From Candidatus Nanopelagicales bacterium (lineage in GTDB: Bacteria; Actinomycetota; Actinomycetes; S36-B12; GCA-2699445), in NCBI GenBank assembly GCA_037045355.1, contig JBAOHO010000026.1:434001-498000 (forward strand): a stretch of 64,000 nucleotides of DNA, in the 5' to 3' direction. This document shows, piece by piece, positions 35,329 to 44,628 of the stretch. Position numbers and translations under genes: made by a program. The notes under the pieces were generated by a model. That model did no database searches. It saw only the letters and a program-made list of their open reading frames with translations, and was not told where the DNA came from. The number at the start of each line of letters is the position of its first letter. Within the stretch, counting starts at the first letter, position 1.

Positions 35329-35784
35329 GGACTGTGCGCGGCGGGCGAACTGCCGTCGCAGGAGCAGGACCAGGGCCATCGACACGACAGCGGCCACTTG
35401 AGCCGGAGCCGTCGCGGTCAGATTGGCCATCACCATCGTGATCTCACGGGCCAGTCCGGGCCGTGTTCCCAACAGGGTGAACTGCCCTGCTGTCACGATG
35501 ACGAGAAGCATCACCAACGGAGGGAAGCACACCGGGAACCAGGAGAGTCGTGGTGCCGACTTCAGAGCCGCAACGACTGAACCTGCGATCAGTCCCCACC
35601 CTGCCAGTGCTGGGATCATCGTCGCGCCACTGATCACGTAGCCGATCACACATCCCACCAACGTGGGCACAAGGATGAGCAGGAATGCCCCGCGGCCGGT
35701 GATCCCGGGTCGACGCGGCCCGGTGTACGTCGGGACTGCTGGTTCAGGCACCGAGGGCCGTTCGGCGAGGTCTGTCTCTGACAC
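35317..35784 (-). CDS. DUF6542 membrane protein
   Basis: 155 residues from GTG. A Pro-rich cytoplasmic N terminus leads into RRPGITGRGAFLLILVPTLVG and then three further hydrophobic segments (GLIAGSVVAALKSA, LVMLLVIVTAGQFTLLG, VAAVVSMALVLLLRRQFARR). The PGITGRGA motif marks DUF6542. No function is known. A stem-loop sits just upstream of the start codon. Confidence 0.75.
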   Translation of the reverse strand: MSETDLAERPSVPEPAVPTYTGPRRPGITGRGAFLLILVPTLVGCVIGYVISGATMIPALAGWGLIAGSVVAALKSAPRLSWFPVCFPPLVMLLVIVTAGQFTLLGTRPGLAREITMVMANLTATAPAQVAAVVSMALVLLLRRQFARRAQSSAS

Positions 35785-35786
35785 CC

Positions 35787-35803
35787 CCCCACCTTAGGTG
35801 GGG
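35787..35803 (-). promoter_or_regulatory. Inverted repeat at the ribosome-binding site of the DUF6542 gene
   Basis: CCCCACC and GGTGGGG are separated by three bases (TTA on the plus strand). The repeat ends 3 nt from the GTG start of the minus-strand gene and covers the only purine-rich sequence that could bind the ribosome. It could be an operator or a translation-blocking hairpin; there is no direct evidence for either. Confidence 0.45.
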
Positions 35804-35926
35804 TTGTGCCCGATGCCGCGCAGCCGTGACCTGGTGTCTCAGGTGACTCGATGTGCTGCTTCGTGAGTCGGTGACCGGCCCGACCGGCCCGTCGCCTGTC
35901 GGCACACCCACACTCACAGATCCGGG

Positions 35927-37213
35927 CTACGCGGCGCTGCTGTCCCGGGGTTCGCCCGTTCGATGCGGATCGGACATGTCGAGCTGGGGATCGCGGATGT
36001 CGGTGGAGTGATCCGGCCAGATCGCTTCGTTCAACGTCCGTGGGGCCTCTTCCACCGGCTCCAGGGCGGGGATGGGTTTCTCGGCGATGCTGAGGTTCTC
36101 CATCTTGCGGCCACTGGGCAGGACCCGGGTCTCGACGGAGCCGACCAAGCCGTTGTAGTCGACAACCGCGCGGCCCAGCGACTTGCGCAACTTCTCGAAC
36201 TTGTCCGCCATGGTCAACATCCGACCGTAGAACTCAGCGCCCAACTGCTGGATTTCGCGCGCCTGATCGGCGGCTTCGACCTGCTTCCAGGAGTGAGTGA
36301 TGGTGTGGAGCATCGCCATCATCGTCATGGGAGTGGCCAAGAAGACCTTGCGATCCAGACCCAGTTGGACGAGGTCGGGGCGGATCTCCAACGCCGCCCC
36401 GAGCAGGCTCTCGCTGGGGAGGAACATGATGACGAACTCAGGTGAGTTGTAGCGGCGCCAATACTCCTTCTCGGACAGTTTGTGGATGTGCTGTTGGACC
36501 AGGCGTGCGTGTTCGCTCAGAACGGCTTGATCGTCATCCGAGCCGTCCATGCGGAGGAAGGCGTCAAGGGGGACTTTGGAATCCACGATCACGGAGCGAC
36601 CCCCCGCCAGCGTGATCACCATGTCGGGCCGCAGCACCTTGTCGTCCGAGGTGGTGTGGTCCTGCTCGACGAAGTGGACGTGCGGGAGCATCCCGGATGA
36701 TTCGACGAGGTTGCGCAGCTGCATCTCCCCCCACGCGCCGCGTTTGTCGTTGCGCGAGAGAACGGTCGACAGGCGCCGCGCCTCGATGCGGACGTCGGCT
36801 GTCGCCTGACCGAAGTCCTTCACCATCTGGGCGACCCGCTCCTTCAACTCCGTCTGCGCCCGGACCTGTGCTGCGTCGCTGGTCTGCACTCGTTCGGTCA
36901 ACTCTTTGAACGCCACCCGCATGGGTTCGATCTTCTTGTCGAGTGCCGAGTTCTGCTCACGCTGCCAGTCGAGATCGGTCTTCACCTGCTCATGGGCGGC
37001 ACGTTCGGTCTCCAGTTGCCCCTGCGTGCGCGCCAACTGCTCCCGGAGTTGGGCAACGCGAGCGGCGGCCTCGGCGGATTCGGCCGCTGCGGCAGCCGCG
37101 GCCGCTGCGGAATCCCCATGAGCGCGGGTTTGGGCGATCAGATAACCGGTCACGGCGGCGCATGCGGTGAGCGCCACGATCACAAGCAAGGAGATGAAGC
37201 TGAATTCGGTCAT
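35927..37213 (-). CDS. rmuC: DNA recombination protein RmuC
   Basis: 428 residues. One N-terminal helix (FSFISLLVIVALTACAAVTG) anchors a long coiled coil (AAAAAESAEAAARVAQLREQ...), then the RmuC nuclease-like core: GAWGEMQLRNLVESSGML, RPDMVITLAGGRSVIVDSKVP and EFVIMFLPSESLLGAALE. RmuC restricts DNA inversions at short repeats in E. coli. ATG at 37213 fits the anchor; the longer open frame upstream runs antisense into the ychF leader. Divergent from ychF (73 bp between starts). Confidence 0.93.
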   Translation of the reverse strand: MTEFSFISLLVIVALTACAAVTGYLIAQTRAHGDSAAAAAAAAAESAEAAARVAQLREQLARTQGQLETERAAHEQVKTDLDWQREQNSALDKKIEPMRVAFKELTERVQTSDAAQVRAQTELKERVAQMVKDFGQATADVRIEARRLSTVLSRNDKRGAWGEMQLRNLVESSGMLPHVHFVEQDHTTSDDKVLRPDMVITLAGGRSVIVDSKVPLDAFLRMDGSDDDQAVLSEHARLVQQHIHKLSEKEYWRRYNSPEFVIMFLPSESLLGAALEIRPDLVQLGLDRKVFLATPMTMMAMLHTITHSWKQVEAADQAREIQQLGAEFYGRMLTMADKFEKLRKSLGRAVVDYNGLVGSVETRVLPSGRKMENLSIAEKPIPALEPVEEAPRTLNEAIWPDHSTDIRDPQLDMSDPHRTGEPRDSSAA

Positions 37214-37286
37214 GGGTTCACTGTGCCGCAGGGGTCCGACGGATCCTGGCAGCCGCGCAGGAGCACGTCCTGCGTAGGATCGGGCG

Positions 37287-38369
37287 GTGGCTTCGCTCAC
37301 CATCGGAATTGTCGGTCTGCCCAACGTGGGCAAGTCCACGCTGTTCAACGCCCTGACCCGCAACCCGGAGGCAGCGCTGGCTGCCAACTACCCGTTCGCG
37401 ACCATCGAACCCAACACGGGCGTCGTTCCAGTTCCCGACGATCGGCTTCCCCAGTTGGCGGAGATCTTCGGCTCGCAGCGGATCTTGCCTGCCACCGTCA
37501 CCTTTGTCGACATCGCCGGAATCGTGCGCGGAGCCAGCGAGGGGCAGGGACTGGGGAACAAGTTCCTGGCGCATGTGCGGGAATCCGATGCGATCTGCCA
37601 GGTGCTCCGCGCCTTCGAGGACCCCGATGTCGTCCACGTCGAGGGGCGCGTCTCCCCTGCCGACGACATGGACACTATCAACACCGAGTTGATCCTGGCT
37701 GACCTGCAGACACTGGAGAAGGCGATACCCCGGCTGCAGAAAGAGGCGCGCAACGACAAGTCCCGCGCCCCCGCCCTCGCCGCCGCTGAACAGGCTCAGA
37801 AGGTCCTTGACTCGGGCCGGACGGTCTTCGCGGCCGAACTCGATCCCGAACCGCTGCGTGAGTTGTTCCTGCTCACCGCCAAGCCGTTCATCTACGTGAT
37901 CAACGCGGACGAGGCCGAGCTGGGGGACGAGGAGTTCCGCTCTCGGATGCAAGAGCTGGTCGCGCCGGCCGAGGCAGTCTTCCTGGATGCGAAGATCGAA
38001 TCCGAGCTGGCGGAGTTGCCCGATGACGAGGCGATGGAGTTGCTGGAGTCCGTTGGCCAGACCGAGTCAGGGATCCGAGCGCTCGCCCGCGTCGGGTTCA
38101 CGGCCTTGGGGCTGCAGACCTATCTGACCGCCGGACCGAAGGAATCGCGGGCCTGGACCATTCCCGTCGGCGCGACGGCGCCAGAGGCTGCCGGTGTCAT
38201 CCACACGGATTTCCAGCGGGGATTCATCAAGGCCGAGGTGATCGGGTTCGACGAAGTTGTGGCGGCGGGTTCCATGGCCGCCGCGCGCGCTGCCGGCAAG
38301 GTACGGGTCGAGGGCAAGGACTACGTCATGGCCGACGGGGACGTGGTCGAGTTCCGCTTCAACGTGTGA
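37287..38369 (+). CDS. ychF: Redox-regulated ATPase YchF
   Basis: 360 residues. Obg-related P-loop protein that prefers ATP. G1 is GIVGLPNVGKSTLFNALT, G3 is FVDIAGIVRGASEGQGLG, and the G4 position reads VINADEAEL instead of NKxD, the change that goes with ATP use. The C-terminal TGS domain ends RVEGKDYVMADGDVVEFRFN. GTG start. It is the last core gene before the integrase, 50 nt from the integrase stop. Confidence 0.96.
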   Translation: MASLTIGIVGLPNVGKSTLFNALTRNPEAALAANYPFATIEPNTGVVPVPDDRLPQLAEIFGSQRILPATVTFVDIAGIVRGASEGQGLGNKFLAHVRESDAICQVLRAFEDPDVVHVEGRVSPADDMDTINTELILADLQTLEKAIPRLQKEARNDKSRAPALAAAEQAQKVLDSGRTVFAAELDPEPLRELFLLTAKPFIYVINADEAELGDEEFRSRMQELVAPAEAVFLDAKIESELAELPDDEAMELLESVGQTESGIRALARVGFTALGLQTYLTAGPKESRAWTIPVGATAPEAAGVIHTDFQRGFIKAEVIGFDEVVAAGSMAAARAAGKVRVEGKDYVMADGDVVEFRFNV

Positions 38370-38419
38370 ATAAGTCCGGTTCGGGGGCGATTTTGAGCGT
38401 GAAATGCGGCGATTCGAGA

Positions 38420-39568
38420 TCATGTAGCCCGCTGGTAGCCCGCAGGAAGTTCCACCGAGCCAATCAAGGCAGCGACTGCAGATCTGGCCTTGTCGTCCGA
38501 CGTGGGCCAAAGATGGCTGTAGGTGTTGAGCGTTACGGTGGCGGTTTTGTGGCCCAGATACCGCTGTACCGTCACCACGTCACAACCTGCGGCGATGAGT
38601 CCAGAGGCATAGAAGTGCCTCAGGCTGTGCAGTGTGTATCCGACCACGTTGGATCGTTTGCACGCCTGTCGCCACTGGTGGCCGACGGTGTTTTGGTGCA
38701 CCGGGCGGTGAAGAGTGTCGTTGGGGAAGAGCCACGAGTCCGGCTGGCCGAGAGTGAACTCACCGACGTGGTCGGAGAGCATCTCCAACAGTGCGTCGGG
38801 AACCGGCACGACTCGTTCTGATTGACACTTGGGGAGTCGGATCTCTAACTCGCCCCCGCTGAGACGTTGCACTTGGCGGCGGAGGTGAATCTCGCGAGCG
38901 AGAAAGTGGACATTCTCTACCTTGAGTCCGGCTACTTCGCCGAGCCGGGCACCGACGAATGCCGCCACGGCGAAGAAAGATCGCCACCGAGGGTGCGAGC
39001 ACTCAAGGATTGCAGAGACCTGAGTTGGCGTGGGGATAGCCATCGCCGCGTCTTTTCGACGTTTGGGCGGCAACTTCACTCCGATGGTGGGGTCACGCTT
39101 GATACGGCGTTCTTCGCAGGCCGCGCGAAGAACTGTTCGAACGTTGGCGAATCGGGTGGCAACGGTTCCCGGAGCCAGACCGTTTGTGTCCATCTGCTTG
39201 ATCCATGGCTGTATTGACCGGCTGGCAGTTACCGAGCGCAACGGTATGTCTGCGAACGGTGCGCTCTTGACCGCCAAGTCCATCGCCAGGCGGGTGCCAT
39301 GCTCCCAGACCTGATGCTGCGACCAGGACAGATAGAACTGTCTCAGTGTCAGTTCGGACGACTGCGGATCGACCCACTCTCCGGTGACGAGATCCGATGT
39401 CTGCTGATCCAGCCACGCCTCGGCGTCCTTCTTCAAGTCGAAGTTGCGCATGAACTCCTTGCCCGACTCAGGGTGGCGATAGCGTGCGCGCCATACCCAT
39501 CCCGTCACCTCCCCCGCCCGGTTCCGCTTGGCCCGCTTCTTGACGCTCTTGGACACGTTTATCCTCAT
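38420..39568 (-). CDS. Tyrosine site-specific integrase
   Basis: 382 residues. The N-terminal SAM-like/AP2-type arm-binding region contains VWRARYRHPESGKEFMRNF, the core-binding domain follows, and the catalytic domain has Arg in GARLGEVAGL, the HxxR box LHSLRHFYAS, a second His in YLGHKTATVT and the nucleophile Tyr in LNTYSHLW. This is the phage/ICE integrase class. Its 3' end faces ychF, so the attachment site probably lies in the 50 bp between them; there is no tRNA gene there. Start overlaps the XRE gene stop by 4 nt. Confidence 0.94.
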   Translation of the reverse strand: MRINVSKSVKKRAKRNRAGEVTGWVWRARYRHPESGKEFMRNFDLKKDAEAWLDQQTSDLVTGEWVDPQSSELTLRQFYLSWSQHQVWEHGTRLAMDLAVKSAPFADIPLRSVTASRSIQPWIKQMDTNGLAPGTVATRFANVRTVLRAACEERRIKRDPTIGVKLPPKRRKDAAMAIPTPTQVSAILECSHPRWRSFFAVAAFVGARLGEVAGLKVENVHFLAREIHLRRQVQRLSGGELEIRLPKCQSERVVPVPDALLEMLSDHVGEFTLGQPDSWLFPNDTLHRPVHQNTVGHQWRQACKRSNVVGYTLHSLRHFYASGLIAAGCDVVTVQRYLGHKTATVTLNTYSHLWPTSDDKARSAVAALIGSVELPAGYQRAT

Positions 39569-40101
39569 AGTCGCTCCTGGGCGCGGCCCTGAGTACGGGA
39601 GAGTTGCGCCATGAAGCGCTGAAGGGCTTCCGCCACTTCCCCCTGGGCAATGTTGGCCTCGTCGAGCATGTTCCGTGCCAGACGCGTCAACTCCTCCTGG
39701 TTGGCCTCTGGGACTTCCGACCAGGTATCGCTCCGCAACGCCTTCATGCGTGCCAGCAATCGGTCGATTTCGGCGGCGATCTGCCCCAACTGGTCAATCG
39801 GACTCGACAGGTCGACAACTATCGCGACGAGTTGTCTCAGGTGCGTGCCGTGGACAAACTCACGAACGTCTGTATAGCCGAACGCCTGGACGATCGCGTC
39901 GGCCTCGTCAAGGTCAAGTCTCCTCCGGGGCTTGGCGTACTTGATCTTCCAGATCGTTGACGCTGAGATTGGGTAAACTTCACTTGCGCGGCTTGCTAGC
40001 CTCGCATCGCTCCAGTCTCGGTGCTTCTGCTCGGCTGCCATGCGCTCGGCGAACTCGGCGCTCAGAGACGCATCGGGGATGTCTTTTCTTCGTGGTGGCA
40101 T
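39565..40101 (-). CDS. XRE-like helix-turn-helix regulator of the integrated element
   Basis: 178 residues. Residues ~15-75 form a helix-turn-helix (DARLASRASEVYPISASTIW then KIKYAKPRRRLDLDEADAIV), matching XRE-type repressors. The C-terminal half is all-helical with possible coiled coil (LGQIAAEIDRLLARMKALR). It is cotranscribed with the integrase (4-nt overlap) and divergent from the excisionase-like gene, with 105 bp between; that gap contains a direct TTGACG/TTGACT pair at about 40143. Likely the switch between integration and excision; inferred from layout. Confidence 0.75.
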   Translation of the reverse strand: MPPRRKDIPDASLSAEFAERMAAEQKHRDWSDARLASRASEVYPISASTIWKIKYAKPRRRLDLDEADAIVQAFGYTDVREFVHGTHLRQLVAIVVDLSSPIDQLGQIAAEIDRLLARMKALRSDTWSEVPEANQEELTRLARNMLDEANIAQGEVAEALQRFMAQLSRTQGRAQERL

Positions 40102-40206
40102 CAGTGCTATCCCATCCGGAACGTAGGATTGATCCGCAACGGTTGACGTTGACTGAGTCTACGTGGTTCCATTGCGGGTGAGCAGAAAATACCGCATTGG
40201 AGCGAC

Positions 40207-40419
40207 ATGCGTGAACTCGACACCACTGAAGCCGCCTCCGCCTACATCGGCGCAGCCGTCGGAACACTCCGATACTGGAGGCACCGGGGCCTTGGCCCAC
40301 CGTCCTTCAAGGTCGGACGCCGAGTCCTCTACCGGCGCGATGACCTGGACAAGTGGCTCGACGCGCAATACGCAGCGACCGTTCAAGGTGAGTTTCTTGA
40401 GACCCCCCCGATTGCATGA
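40207..40419 (+). CDS. Excisionase-like helix-turn-helix protein
   Basis: 70 residues. The winged MerR/AlpA-type fold is evident: TTEAASAYIGAAVGTLRYWR then HRGLGPPSFKVGRRVLYRRD and DLDKWLDAQ. This is the standard DNA-binding-domain/excisionase family found next to integrases. Divergent from the XRE gene. Its stop overlaps a following ATG (ATGA) at 40416. Confidence 0.87.
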   Translation: MRELDTTEAASAYIGAAVGTLRYWRHRGLGPPSFKVGRRVLYRRDDLDKWLDAQYAATVQGEFLETPPIA

Positions 40420-40649
40420 GCCGCCGTTGGTCTACGGCCCGTGCCGATTCTGGTGGGACACCGCGGTCCTCAGTGTCGGAAGTCGTGGCGCTGCTCCAGA
40501 TCGACCGCAAGGGTGGGGCACCGGAGTTGTATGCGATCGACCCTCGCAGGCCCACTTCCTGTTGGGCGTTTGGGCTGATTGCGTCAGACTCCCAAACGGC
40601 AAGGAGTTCGATCTCGCGAGAGGGCTGCTGTGAGAGCCCCAGTGGATAA
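40416..40649 (+). CDS. Hypothetical small protein, possible element gene
   Basis: 77 residues. It starts in a 4-nt overlap with the excisionase stop and ends 34 nt before Rep, positions normal for a plasmid- or ICE-type operon. The text VVALLQIDRKGGAPELYAID is plausible protein, but the ends (WSTARADSGGTPRSS, CCESPSG) are Ser/Arg/Gly-rich and could be non-coding translation. No family recognised; the reality of the gene is uncertain. Confidence 0.38.
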   Translation: MSRRWSTARADSGGTPRSSVSEVVALLQIDRKGGAPELYAIDPRRPTSCWAFGLIASDSQTARSSISREGCCESPSG

Positions 40650-40945
40650 TGGGCGGCTGGGCAGTTCCGGCATATCCCTTCTAATGGGCAATAAACACGC
40701 CTCGCATATGGAGGGCTCCGCGGCTCCTGAGGAAACTCAGGGTGCACAGTGGGGAATAGACACAGTCCGGGTGGGTGTACCTGTGGACCTGGACAACTGC
40801 GACCTCGCCTCGCTGCTGTTCACGCATTCCGGCTCCACTAGTACCGGCTCTGACAAGCACGTGGGTAGCCGCAGTGTCGGTGACGCCAAGGTCTATGTGA
40901 ACGTCTCCAGCCTGTGGTCCCAAGCGTTCATCGAGTTCCGGGCAC

Positions 40946-43328
40946 CAGGACTCCTGACATGGTGACGGTCGAGGCGGGGTTGGCTGTCGGTTTCTGAGCG
41001 TGTTGTGGCGTTGTTGGAGCGGTTTGGTCGCTCCCTGTGTGCAATAATGGATGCATGACATTGGCCGTGTTGTGGTGGTGTGGATGATGAGCGTGATGAC
41101 CGATCAACCGCCGCTGCCGATGGCCCCGGAATCGCCGTGCGTGGACATCGGCCCAGCCGCGGCATTGGTCGAGGACGCCGACGGGGGACGGGTGTTCCTG
41201 CATGGCCAGGTGTGCTTCGCGTGGGACGCCGGCGATGTGACGCTGCGCCGGTTGGCGGCGGTGCAGTTGGTCCGGATTCGGGCGGCGCGGGTGATGGATG
41301 TGGCTGCGGCGTTCGGGGTCGATACCGCGACTTTGCGGCGGTGGGGGTACCGGTTGGTCGATGCGGGGGCGGCGGGCCTGGTGCCGGCTCGCTTGGGCCC
41401 GAAGGGGCCGTCGCGACTGCTGCCCGACGTGGTCGCCGAGATCCGGTCCCGTCGTGCGGCAGGGGCCAGTCTGCGGGCCATCGCCGCCGCGACCGGGGTG
41501 TCCACCGGCAGCGTGCGCAACGCCCTGACCGACACCGACACCGACACCGACACCGATGATGGTGGGTCATCGGATGTGGTTGGTGGGGCGGCGTTGTTGC
41601 CGGTGCTGCCGGACCCGGTGGACCGGTCGGGGGAGCGGGCGGCGGCCCGTTGGGGTTTGATCGAGGCGGCGCCGCCGGTGTTTGCTCCGGCCGCCCGGGT
41701 GCCGTTGGCCGGTCTGCTGCTGGGCCTGCCCGGTGTGCAGGCGTCCGGGCTGTTGTCGTGCGCGCGGGCGGTGTTCGGGGGGTTGCCGGCGGGGTTCTAC
41801 GGCCTGGACACGATGCTGGTCGAAGGGGTGCTGCGCGCGTTGGCCGGCCAGCCGAGGGCGGAAGGCGCCACGAGGATCGACCCGGTCGCGTTCGGCCGCA
41901 TCCTGGGGTTGGACCGGGCCCCGGAGGTCAAGACCATCCGCCGCAAACTCGGGCACTTGGCCGCCACCGGGAAGGTCGAGGGTCTGGTCGCGGCGATGGC
42001 CGCCCACCACGCCCAGTCACGTCCAGACGCTGCGGCTGTGTTGTATGTCGACGGTCATGTCCGCGCCTATAGCGGCACCCGGAAGATCGCCAAGACCCAC
42101 CTGGCCCGGTTGCGGTTCCCCGCCCCGGCCACGGTGGAGACGTGGGTGTCCGACGCCGACGGCGACCCGGTGTTCGTCGTCATGGCCGACCCGGGGGCGT
42201 CCCTGGCCGGGGAACTGCGTCGCCTGCTGCCCCAACTGCGCACGATCGTGGGTGATGACCGGCGGGTGCTGGTCGGGTTCGACCGTGGCGGCTGGTCGCC
42301 CACCCTGTTCGCCGACATGATCGCGGTCGGGTTCGACATCTTGACCTGGCGTAAAGCCCCCGCCGACAACGTCGACCCTGCCCTGTTCACCGACGTGGCA
42401 TACGTGGACGCCCACGGCCGGTCCCACACCTGGACTCTGGCGGACACGACCATCACCTGGCCCATCGCCGATGGGCCGCGGGCCGGGCAGACCCTGCGAC
42501 TGCGGCAGGTCACCCGCACACGCGCCGATGGCCATCAGGCACACATCCTGACTAGCCGCACCGACCTCACCCCCGGTGAGGTGGTGTTCCGGATGGGGTC
42601 GCGGTGGCGGCAGGAGAACTACTTCCGCTACGCCCGCATCCACTTCGACCTCGACTCCCACGACTCCTACACCACCACCGGCGACGACCCAGAACGGATG
42701 GTGCCCAACCCGGCCAAGAAGCCCGCTCACGCCGCCGTGGTGGCCGCCCGCGCCAGGGCGGATCGGGCCAAGGCCCGCGCGGACGCCAACCTGCTCGCAC
42801 TACACACCCCCGCACCAGGTCAGACCGAGGTGATGGTCACCAACATCGACCACGACGCAGCCACCGCCGACTGGTTCGCCGCCGAGGACGAACTCGGCCG
42901 AACTACACGACGCTCACCGGGCCATCCCCACCCGGCTGCCGCTGGGACAGGTCCACCCCGGGCAGCAGGTGCTGGACACCCAAACCAAACTGCTCACCCA
43001 CGCCATCCGCATGGCCGCGTTCAACACCATCACCGCGTTGGCGCGGGCCGTGGTCACCGACACCGGCTACTCCCGCGCCCGCGACGAAGCCCACACCTTC
43101 ATCCGCCACGCTCTGCTCTCCAGCGGCGACCTCGACCCCGGCCCCCGCACTCTGACGGTGCGCCTGGACCCGATGCCCACACCCCGCGCCACAGCCGCCC
43201 TGGCCGAACTGTGCGACCAGCTCACCGCCACCGGCACCTACTACCCCGGCACCAACCTGCAACTGCGCTACCAGGTCAAACCCCACCGCTGACCGCGCAA
43301 CAACTTCTGCACCAGGTCAGGAGCCCTG
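40946..43328 (+). mobile_element. Insertion sequence, 2383 bp, large-transposase type, inside rep
   Basis: Ends are 19-bp inverted repeats with 17 matches: CAGGACTCCTGACATGGTG at 40946 and, reverse-complemented, CAGGGCTCCTGACCTGGTG ending at 43328. A 6-bp direct duplication GGGCAC flanks it at 40940-40945 and 43329-43334, and deleting element plus one duplication restores the Rep frame. It carries one transposase gene. I cannot place it in a named IS family with certainty. The perfect duplication and near-perfect ends suggest a fairly recent insertion. Confidence 0.9.
41051..43292 (+). CDS. Large DDE-type transposase (one +1 frameshift)
   Basis: About 746 residues when one base near 42895 is removed. 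An N-terminal helix-turn-helix region (AAAFGVDTATLRRWGYRLVD; GASLRAIAAATGVSTGSVRN) precedes a catalytic-like core with VLYVDGHVRAYSGTRKIAKT, RRVLVGFDRGGWSPTLFADM and MGSRWRQENYFRYARIHFDL, in which Asp, Asp and Glu are placed as in DDE enzymes. The part after the frameshift (AELHDAHRAIPTRLPLGQVH to the end YQVKPHR) is helical. In the present frame the ORF instead runs on into rep. (GACACC)n at 41530-41553 encodes a DT run. Confidence 0.8.
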
Positions 43329-44340
43329 GGGCACCCGGCGTCGTGCGGCTCGGGCCCATGGGCCTCCTCCCGCCGCATCTGCTGATAGCCGTCCTAACGG
43401 TGGTACTGCATGAGTTACCTGAGTTGGCTCTCACGTTCGATCAAGGCGACGGCCATTGGGAGGAAGGCTGGACTCATCAGATTCCGATTCAGCGCTTGGA
43501 CCTCGCCGCGCAGTTTGTGTTGCCATCAACTATCGCACCCTTCGTCCGCGATCAACTCAGCGCACGCACGGGGCGGGGTCGCCCCACCACCCACCAGTAC
43601 CAAAAAGGAGATGGCTGGACACTCGAGCACACGACCACAACCGCGGGCAAGGACATGGTCTACGACAAGTCAGCCGAAAGCAGGCTCGATACTCCTGGTG
43701 TATACCGCTTCGAGACGCGACTGAGGAAGCCACGTCTCGTCAAGCACGACCTCAGGGCGCTCGCCGATGTGAACGAAGCAGCCGCCCAACGGGCTCTTCG
43801 CGCCCGGTGGGAAGCGACCCGCTGGGGTGAGCCCCTGATGGCTCCCGCGCCTCTTGGGAACGTGCTAGCCAACGTCGCCAAGCCGGACCGAACGCCGGTA
43901 CTGGGATACCTCTACGCAGCCAGTATTGGAGACTTCACCGCCTTTCCCGACCGTGAAAAGCGAAGACTTCGATCCTTAGCCGAGAGTGCCGGACTGAAGG
44001 AGGGAGTACCACCCATCTACGCCTTGGGAGAGTCCATCCGGATCGATCTCGCTTCGGGCCGCACTGAGCCTGCTGAGGGGAAAGCAGACCTCCCCCAGCG
44101 GGGAACGAAAGGCGAAGGTGGCGATTCGCCCCCGCACCTGGGTGAGACTGAGTTATCGACCTCGACAGCCTCGTGAGGATTGCAGCGACCCATGGTCGTT
44201 GCTCGGGCGGGTGACTGCGACGAGTGGGGGTCCAGAGGACGGGCTGTGCGTAGGTCATAGCGTCTGTGCCCACCTGGCCCGCTTGAGGAATCCCGCGAGT
44301 CGTATGTTGGCAACAGCCCTCCAGGTCGCGGAAGTTGCCG

Positions 44341-44628
44341 CTTGTGACCAACCTGGTGCGCCCGGATGTGGTCGCTCACCTGGTCTCGCCCCCGAAGTGC
44401 CGTGGGCCGGGGATGTTCTCCCAGCCGTACCATCTTGGAATCTGGCACGGTCGGTCGGTGATCATCGAAGCGTTACCGTTTGTCGATGAGTCGCTTCAGG
44501 GGTTGTGGCCATCCGCAGTTTGGCTGCCCCCACACTCGCCTGTTGTTTCCATCGAGTGCTCCGGGAGTCGTCATGGGTGTGCGCCATGCTGGGGTCACTC
44601 GGATGCCCATCGGTGGCCCGGCTCGTAG
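44341..44628 (+). CDS. Doubtful small ORF in the 44.2-44.6 kb gap
   Basis: The 418 bp between rep (44176) and the next minus-strand gene (44595) contain one reading frame with genome-like codon use, from a GTG at 44341: MTNLVRPDVVAHLVSPPKCR and LGIWHGRSVIIEALPFVDES. It gives 95 residues. The C-terminal ~30 residues are Cys/His/Ser-rich without pattern and it overlaps the end of the convergent gene. No family recognised; it could be a decayed fragment. No other signal was seen in this gap. Confidence 0.22.
   Translation, partial: LVTNLVRPDVVAHLVSPPKCRGPGMFSQPYHLGIWHGRSVIIEALPFVDESLQGLWPSAVWLPPHSPVVSIECSGSRHGCAPCWGHSDAHRWPGS

Larger units (their letters stand above)
40684..44176 (+). pseudogene. 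Rolling-circle-type replication initiator (Rep), split by an IS
   Basis: Two parts: 40684-40945 (from GAQWGIDTVRVGVPVDL to IEFRAP) and 43335-44176 (from GVVRLGPMGLL to the C terminus). Removing the IS and one copy of its 6-bp duplication joins them in frame as FRAPGVVRLGP and gives 367 residues. The second part contains KDMVYDKSAESRL and GVYRFETRLRKPRL, the pattern of the phage/plasmid replication protein (CRI/gene II-like) family, whose Tyr nicks the origin. Placed after integrase, regulator and excisionase, it suggests an integrative element able to replicate by rolling circle. As it stands the gene is inactivated by the IS. Confidence 0.8.

Noticed and set aside
38370..38419. tRNA gene as attachment site
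   Set aside because: The 50 bp between ychF and the integrase do not fold as a tRNA or contain a 3' tRNA half ending in a T-arm consensus.
41051..44176. A 1041-residue open frame read as one protein
   Set aside because: It joins the first two thirds of the IS transposase, an out-of-frame stretch after 42895 and the C-terminal part of Rep. The IS ends and the duplication show two separate genes.
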